Assembly: GCA_050303435.1 (NCBI GenBank)
Contig: JBNLBT010000064.1
Span: 1 to 19,670, forward strand
Source: JBNLBT01 sp050303435
Lineage (GTDB): Bacteria; Pseudomonadota; Gammaproteobacteria; Xanthomonadales; Marinicellaceae
Direction of reading: 5' to 3'
DNA: 19,670 nucleotides
Numbering within the stretch: position 1 is the stretch's first letter; the number at the start of each line of letters is the position of its first letter. Below, in pieces: positions 14,763 to 19,670 of this stretch. The position numbers were made by a program, and so were the translations under genes. Under the pieces are notes generated by a model that made no database searches, had not been told where the DNA came from, and saw nothing but the letters and a program-made list of their open reading frames with translations.

Positions 14763-17483
14763 ATGGGCAAAATACACCATTCAGCCGTGACAGCACTGCT
14801 GCTTGGGCTGAGCATTTTCACGCCATCTGCACGTGCGGATGCGCAGGCGCCGCAGGGGTGCATCGGCAACTACGGCATCAACGGCAATGAATGCTGCTAC
14901 ACCACCATTTTTAATGCCATCGCCGCGGCCAACAGCGGCGACACGATTTTCCTGAGAGGCCCGACGCTGACCAGCACCACCTTTGTCGGCACCATCGACA
15001 AGGATCTGACCATTGTGCCCGGTGAGGCGGCCGCGCCCGGATTCAGTGGCTGTGAAGTCGAGTCAACCACGGCCAGCATCGTTTTACAGGCCAACGGCGC
15101 CAGCCAGGATCCCTACGGCGGCATGATGCGCATCACCAACGGCGCCGATGTGCACATCCGCAACATCACCATTCAGAACGCCACCGCGCAGTACGGCGGT
15201 TTGATCGCGGTGCTGGATGGCAGCACGCTGCGGCTCACGGGCGTCACGCTGCGCGACGGTCACGCCACGCAACTTGGCGGCAACATCTACGTGGAAGGCA
15301 GCCCCGGCATCCTCAACCGCAGCAATCTGCATCTATACACTGACACGAAAATTTACAACGGCGTCTCCGATCTGGATGGCGGCGGCATTGCCCTGCACTA
15401 TGGTTACCTGACCCTGTTTCTGAGCGACGTCGGACTCAGCGACACCCAGTTCAATACGGCGGGCCGCAACGGCGGCGGAATCCACCTGAGCAACAGTTTA
15501 CTGCAAACGCAAACGGGCGATGCGATTCAGTGGAATGTGGCCGGCCAGGACGGCGGCGGGCTGTACGCCGAGAACTCTTCTTTCACTGTGGCGGGCTCGG
15601 AAGTGTGGGACAACAGCGCCGGAGTCAACGGCGGCGGCATATACACCACGCAAAGCGATGCGCGCCTCTGGGCCACACAAGTCTGGCGCAACAGCGCCGT
15701 GAGCGGCGGCGGCGGTGGCCTGTATTCGCTGGACGATGACAGCCTGGAACTGGAACTCAGCAACATTCAAAACAACCAGAGCGTGACCCACGGCGGCGGT
15801 GTATCGGTCTTGGGTGCCACCACCTTAGACAATCTGACCACGCATTATTACAGCAACTCAACCCAGGGCGATGGCGGCGGTCTGTTCCTCGGGGCCAATG
15901 CGCGGCTGAACCTGGATGATGCCACCGTGCATCAAAACACAGCCACCGGTCTGGGCGGCGGCATCGCCTGCGATCAATGCGATGGCGTGGACATCGTCAA
16001 CGACTCCACACTCAGCAACAACACCGCTGAATACGGTGGCGCGCTGCACGTCAGTGCCAACAGCGACCCCACCGTGCAGGTGCTCAACAGCGCATTTACA
16101 AACAATGGACACACCACCAACACGCAGGAAGGCGGCGCCATCCACATGCTCAGCGGTCAATTGCTGGCCCGCAATGCCCTGTTCGAGCAAAACGCGGCGT
16201 TTAACCGCGGCGGCGCCATTGCATTCAATGCGCAAAGCTCAAGCCTGACCCACGCCATCGAAATGACCCAAACACTGTTCAACAATAACAGCGTGAATGA
16301 CGGCGCACAAGGCACATCCGGTGGCGGGGCGTTGCACTCATATTACGTCGATTCTGTGTGGATGGATCAAACCGTGTTCAGCAACAACGCGTCCGGCAGG
16401 CACGGCGGCGGCGCCTATTTGAACAACAGCACAGACGTGTTCATCACCGACAGCAACTTTGTCGACAATGAGGCTGGCAGCAACGGACAAGGCGGCGGCC
16501 TGGCCATGGTCAACACCGATTATCGGCTGCAACACAGTCAGTGGACCGGCAATTCAGCCTCCACCGGTGGCGGCCTGACCCTCACGGCCAGCAGTCACGG
16601 CGTGATGCACGGCATTTCTGTTCTCAACAACAGCGCCAGCAGCAACGGCGGCGGTTTGTATGTCAATTCAGGCACCGCCTCCCTGATCAACAGCCGCGTC
16701 AACGGCAACGCATCAACCTTCAGCGGCGGCGGCCTGTATGCCTTGCACACGAATTTTCAGGTGGACGCCCAAGTCGGCCTCGGCGATCGCGACCAATGCA
16801 ATCCCAGTGCTCTGAGTGCCGACGCGTTTTGCAGTGAATTTATTGGCAACATGGGCTCCACCGGCGGCGCCATCCATGCGTCGGGCTCCAATGGCTCCAT
16901 GAACAGCATCCAACAAACGGCCTTCACTGGCAACATCGCCACCTTTTCCGGTTCCGTCTTGTATCAGACCGGCTCGTCCAGTCACACCCTGGAACTGAGT
17001 AATTTGTTGATTCATCACAACGGCAGCGCTGAGGATGAAAACCCGGTCATTCGTCAACAGAACGGCAACATCCTGAACATGAACCACCTCACGCTGGTGG
17101 ACAATCTGGGCGCGCCCCTGGACCTGAATGACGTGTCGAATATCACCAGCCTGCACAACAGCATCGTGCACGGCAACAGCCAGCCACCGCACGTCAGCGT
17201 GGTGGTGAACTTCACCCAAGGCTGCAACAACTCACAGGCGGCTTCGGCCACCGGACAAAGCACCGGCAGCAACCTCGGCGCCCCTCAGTTCATCAGCGAC
17301 GCCCGCAGCGACTACGCGCTGGACGCGGCTTCGCCAGGCATCGACGCCTGCGTGGACGGCGCCGCCACCGACCTGGACGGCAAAATCCGCCCGGGTAACA
17401 ACACGCTGTACGATCAGGGCGCATTTGAGATGGACGGCGTTGGCACCGAAGACATCATTTACCAGCACGGCTTTTCGTCTTGA
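14763..17483 (+). CDS. Exported parallel beta-helix protein 2 (Pmp-type repeats, 906 aa)
   Basis: Paralogue of the preceding gene along its full length. A signal peptide (1-25, cleavage after ARA) is followed by APQGCIGNYGINGNECCY with Cys33, Cys44 and Cys45 at the same residue numbers as in protein 1. Beta-helix coils with GGG[IL] turns follow (DGGGLYAENS, NGGGIYTTQS, TGGGLTLTAS). The longest glycine turn is SGGGGGLYSL. Cys403/Cys406 form the CxxC in GGGIACDQC and Cys679/Cys690 the C-x10-C in CNPSALSADAFC. The C-terminal block has DLDGKIRP......YDQGAFEMDG and ends EDIIYQHGFSS-stop. It has its own promoter with phased repeats and an ideal AGGAG. The next gene starts 29 bp after its stop and is probably in the same operon. 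No barrel, anchor or catalytic motif is seen. Confidence 0.92.
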   Translation: MGKIHHSAVTALLLGLSIFTPSARADAQAPQGCIGNYGINGNECCYTTIFNAIAAANSGDTIFLRGPTLTSTTFVGTIDKDLTIVPGEAAAPGFSGCEVESTTASIVLQANGASQDPYGGMMRITNGADVHIRNITIQNATAQYGGLIAVLDGSTLRLTGVTLRDGHATQLGGNIYVEGSPGILNRSNLHLYTDTKIYNGVSDLDGGGIALHYGYLTLFLSDVGLSDTQFNTAGRNGGGIHLSNSLLQTQTGDAIQWNVAGQDGGGLYAENSSFTVAGSEVWDNSAGVNGGGIYTTQSDARLWATQVWRNSAVSGGGGGLYSLDDDSLELELSNIQNNQSVTHGGGVSVLGATTLDNLTTHYYSNSTQGDGGGLFLGANARLNLDDATVHQNTATGLGGGIACDQCDGVDIVNDSTLSNNTAEYGGALHVSANSDPTVQVLNSAFTNNGHTTNTQEGGAIHMLSGQLLARNALFEQNAAFNRGGAIAFNAQSSSLTHAIEMTQTLFNNNSVNDGAQGTSGGGALHSYYVDSVWMDQTVFSNNASGRHGGGAYLNNSTDVFITDSNFVDNEAGSNGQGGGLAMVNTDYRLQHSQWTGNSASTGGGLTLTASSHGVMHGISVLNNSASSNGGGLYVNSGTASLINSRVNGNASTFSGGGLYALHTNFQVDAQVGLGDRDQCNPSALSADAFCSEFIGNMGSTGGAIHASGSNGSMNSIQQTAFTGNIATFSGSVLYQTGSSSHTLELSNLLIHHNGSAEDENPVIRQQNGNILNMNHLTLVDNLGAPLDLNDVSNITSLHNSIVHGNSQPPHVSVVVNFTQGCNNSQAASATGQSTGSNLGAPQFISDARSDYALDAASPGIDACVDGAATDLDGKIRPGNNTLYDQGAFEMDGVGTEDIIYQHGFSS

Positions 17484-17512
17484 ACTTTGATTTTTATTTC
17501 ACAGGAAAAACA

Positions 17513-19670
17513 ATGCAATCACTGCTTTTGAGCGCAAGCATTCTCATCATGTGCATCGCCCCATTCAGCCCGGCCGTGGCCGGCAACGGCTCCATCGGGC
17601 GCAACGGCAACCCCTGCCAGTACCAGACCCTGCAGCAGGCCATCGCCGCCGCGCAGCCCGGCGACACGATATTCATTGCCTCGGGTACTTACAACCAATT
17701 GCTCGGGCCAATCAACAAATCACTGACCTTTGTGCCTTCTTTGCCGGCGCCGCCAAATTTTTCCGGCTGTGAAACGGAAGACACCAGCGCCACGTCCAGC
17801 ACCGTGGTGATCGATGGCAACGGCGGCTCGCACAGCAGCACCGGCGGTCTGGGGCACATATCCAACGGCGCCACGGTGCGCTTCCGTCACATGTGGCTGC
17901 GCGACGCCCAGGCCACCCACGGCGGCGTGCTGGCGGTGAGCCAGGGCAGCCGCCTGTTTCTCGACGACGCCAACGTCTCCGATGGCGTGGCCAGCGGCAA
18001 CGGCGGCAACATTTACGTGGTTGCAGAAAGCGCCCGCGGCGGCGTCAACCCCAGTGAGCTGTTCCTGATCAACGACGCCAGCGTGTATCGCGGTCACGCC
18101 GATCAGGACGGCGGCGCCATCGCGCTGGTCGACAGCGAAATGACCGTCACCGACGGCAACATCGGTGTCAGCAGCAACAACGGATTCAGCACCGCCGGAC
18201 GTCTCGGCGGCGGCGTCTTCGCCAACCGCAGTTTCATCAGCATGTCCTCTGACCAGGCGCGCATCATCTGGAATGAAGCCGGCCTGTACGGCGGCGGGCT
18301 GCTGGCCATGAGTTCCAACGTGATCATCAACGGCGCCGTGGTGGCGCACAACAGCGCCGTCAGTTCCGGCGGCGGGCTGTACCTGGCCGACAGCACCCTG
18401 AGCGTGAATTCGGGGCTGATTGAAGACAATGAAAACCTCACTCACGGCAATCAGGAAGGCGGCGGCGGGGTGTATCTGAGCGGCGTTTCCACCGGCCAGT
18501 TCAACGCCTCGGTGATCCGCAACAACCGCGCCAAAACCGGTGGCGGCGGCATCAAGGCGGTGATGCAAAGCACCGTGATCCTGCAGGACGACAGCGAAGT
18601 GTCGGGCAACATCGCCGAGACGCGCGGCGGCGGCATCGACACCGAACATGCACTGATCGTCGATGGCAGCCGCGTGATCGACAATTCCGCCGGCGAGACC
18701 GGCGGCGGCATCGAGTGCACCGACTGCGCTGGAATCGACCTACTCAACAACTCAACCCTGACCGGCAACTTGGCCGGTTCCGGCGGCGGTCTGCACGTGC
18801 AAACGCAAGCCAGTGATTTGCCAGTGACCATCCAGGACAGCCTGATGGCGAGCAACCACGCCATTGATGCCGCGCTCGGCGCCGGTGGCGCGGTGTGGAT
18901 GGAAGGCGGCACACTGACCGTTGAAAACAGCACACTGGAAGACAACACCGCGACCTTTCGCGGCGGCGCCATCGCCGCGGTCAACGAAGGTACTCACCCA
19001 TTGGGCCCCATGACCATCAACGACGGCTTGTTACAGAGCAACAGCACGATTCAATTTGGTGCATTGGATGGCGGCGGCGCAATCTATGTGTACAACATCC
19101 CATCGCTGCACTTCAATGTCGCGCACTTTATCGGCAACACCTCGGCCAATATGGGCGGTGCCATGCTGGCCCTGCATGCACTTGACTTGCACATCAATGA
19201 CTCGACGTTCAATGTCAACAGCGGCGGGCTCGGCGGTGCTCTGCGCTTGTACAACATCGGCCGGGGCACACTGCACAACAACCAGTTCAATCAAAACAGC
19301 GGCAGCGTCGGTGGCGCGCTCAACCTGATTTACTCGAATCTGACCATCAACTCCGCCACATTCAGCAACAATCACGCAACCAGTGGTGGCGCGCTGGCCG
19401 CAACCAGCTCTGATTTACAGTTACTCAACACTCAAATGAACAGCAACAGCGCCGCATTTGAAGGCGGTGCCCTGCTACTCCAGAGCACCAATGCACGGAT
19501 TGATTCCCTGTTTGGCGTGAATGGCGCCGATCACTGCAATGCACAGGGCATGCCCTTCGACCTGTACTGCACGCGTTTCACAAACAACACCTCCGCCGGC
19601 CTGGGCGGCGCGATCCACATCAAGAATAACCTCGCCAACCAGACGCACTCTGTACACATCAATGCCGTGC
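17513..19670 (+). CDS. Exported parallel beta-helix protein 3 (Pmp-type repeats; 3' end beyond window)
   Basis: The frame from the ATG at 17513 stays open to the right edge: 719 codons without a stop. A signal peptide (about 1-23, cleavage after AVA) is followed by NGNPCQYQTLQQAIAAAQPGDTIFI, the usual opening of beta-helix proteins; the CCY pair of the paralogues is reduced to one Cys35. GGG turns and FxxN repeats run to the edge (FIGNTSANMGGAM, FSNNHATSGGAL). Cys402/Cys405 (GGGIECTDC) and Cys675/Cys686 (CNAQGMPFDLYC) match the positions in proteins 1 and 2. By alignment about 200 residues are missing, including the predicted terminal GF tail. It starts 29 bp after gene 2 with a modest ACAGGAA ribosome-binding site and no promoter of its own, so it is likely the second gene of that operon. 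Confidence 0.9.
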   Translation, partial: MQSLLLSASILIMCIAPFSPAVAGNGSIGRNGNPCQYQTLQQAIAAAQPGDTIFIASGTYNQLLGPINKSLTFVPSLPAPPNFSGCETEDTSATSSTVVIDGNGGSHSSTGGLGHISNGATVRFRHMWLRDAQATHGGVLAVSQGSRLFLDDANVSDGVASGNGGNIYVVAESARGGVNPSELFLINDASVYRGHADQDGGAIALVDSEMTVTDGNIGVSSNNGFSTAGRLGGGVFANRSFISMSSDQARIIWNEAGLYGGGLLAMSSNVIINGAVVAHNSAVSSGGGLYLADSTLSVNSGLIEDNENLTHGNQEGGGGVYLSGVSTGQFNASVIRNNRAKTGGGGIKAVMQSTVILQDDSEVSGNIAETRGGGIDTEHALIVDGSRVIDNSAGETGGGIECTDCAGIDLLNNSTLTGNLAGSGGGLHVQTQASDLPVTIQDSLMASNHAIDAALGAGGAVWMEGGTLTVENSTLEDNTATFRGGAIAAVNEGTHPLGPMTINDGLLQSNSTIQFGALDGGGAIYVYNIPSLHFNVAHFIGNTSANMGGAMLALHALDLHINDSTFNVNSGGLGGALRLYNIGRGTLHNNQFNQNSGSVGGALNLIYSNLTINSATFSNNHATSGGALAATSSDLQLLNTQMNSNSAAFEGGALLLQSTNARIDSLFGVNGADHCNAQGMPFDLYCTRFTNNTSAGLGGAIHIKNNLANQTHSVHINAV

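Noticed and set aside
17720..18649. Minus-strand open frame of 309 codons inside beta-helix gene 3
   Set aside because: Shadow frame produced by the GGC/AAC-rich repeats; its Ala/Val/His-rich repeats mirror the beta-helix coils.
11971..19670. CRISPR-like or tandem DNA repeat array
   Set aside because: The periodic sequence follows codon phase and beta-helix coils of varying length; there are no identical repeats with unique spacers.

Overview
The window looks like a stretch of a Gram-negative, probably gammaproteobacterial, chromosome with moderate GC content. I lean towards the Xanthomonadales/Lysobacterales side (Wenzhouxiangella- or Marinicella-like) because of long secreted proteins made of carboxypeptidase-regulatory-like repeats with a terminal FANGFE-type tail, and a membrane-anchored LytTR regulator beside an acyltransferase. 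This placement is an inference from recalled family distributions. No rRNA, tRNA, IS element, integrase or CRISPR array is visible.

Layout. Left block (1-6855, minus strand): two tandem genes for very large exported repeat proteins. The downstream one (1-2633) runs off the left edge; the upstream one (2746-6855, 1369 aa) is complete. Both have a signal peptide, a helical N-terminal region of about 90 residues, and many beta-sandwich repeats of about 100 residues. Each repeat carries a Tyr-x-x-x-x-Cys...Cys signature.

Middle block (7168-11597): ordinary cellular genes. An acyltransferase-3 membrane protein (minus) is divergent from a membrane-anchored LytTR regulator (plus, possibly leaderless). 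A minus-strand run then follows, probably one operon: a secreted TIMP/netrin-like (NTR-fold) protein, a Nudix hydrolase, an isoprenylcysteine-methyltransferase-like membrane protein and a small DUF protein.

Right block (11971-19670, plus strand): three paralogous exported parallel beta-helix proteins of chlamydial Pmp-repeat type (GG[AG][IVL] and FxxN repeats). The third runs off the right edge. The first two have their own promoters, which align without gaps over about 70 bp and carry helically phased 10-bp direct repeats (TGCC core). The third lies 29 bp after the second and is probably co-transcribed with it.

Most notable: all three giant proteins whose C-terminus is inside the window end in the same short tail, D-[IL]-[IL]-[FY]-x-x-G-F-x(1-2), although two are beta-helices and one is a chain of beta-sandwich repeats. 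No autotransporter barrel, LPXTG, PEP-CTERM or membrane anchor is seen. This is the best candidate for an undescribed feature: a common C-terminal sorting, secretion or anchoring tag on a locally amplified set of cysteine-stapled surface proteins. The two edge-truncated genes give a direct test, since the model predicts the same tail on both.
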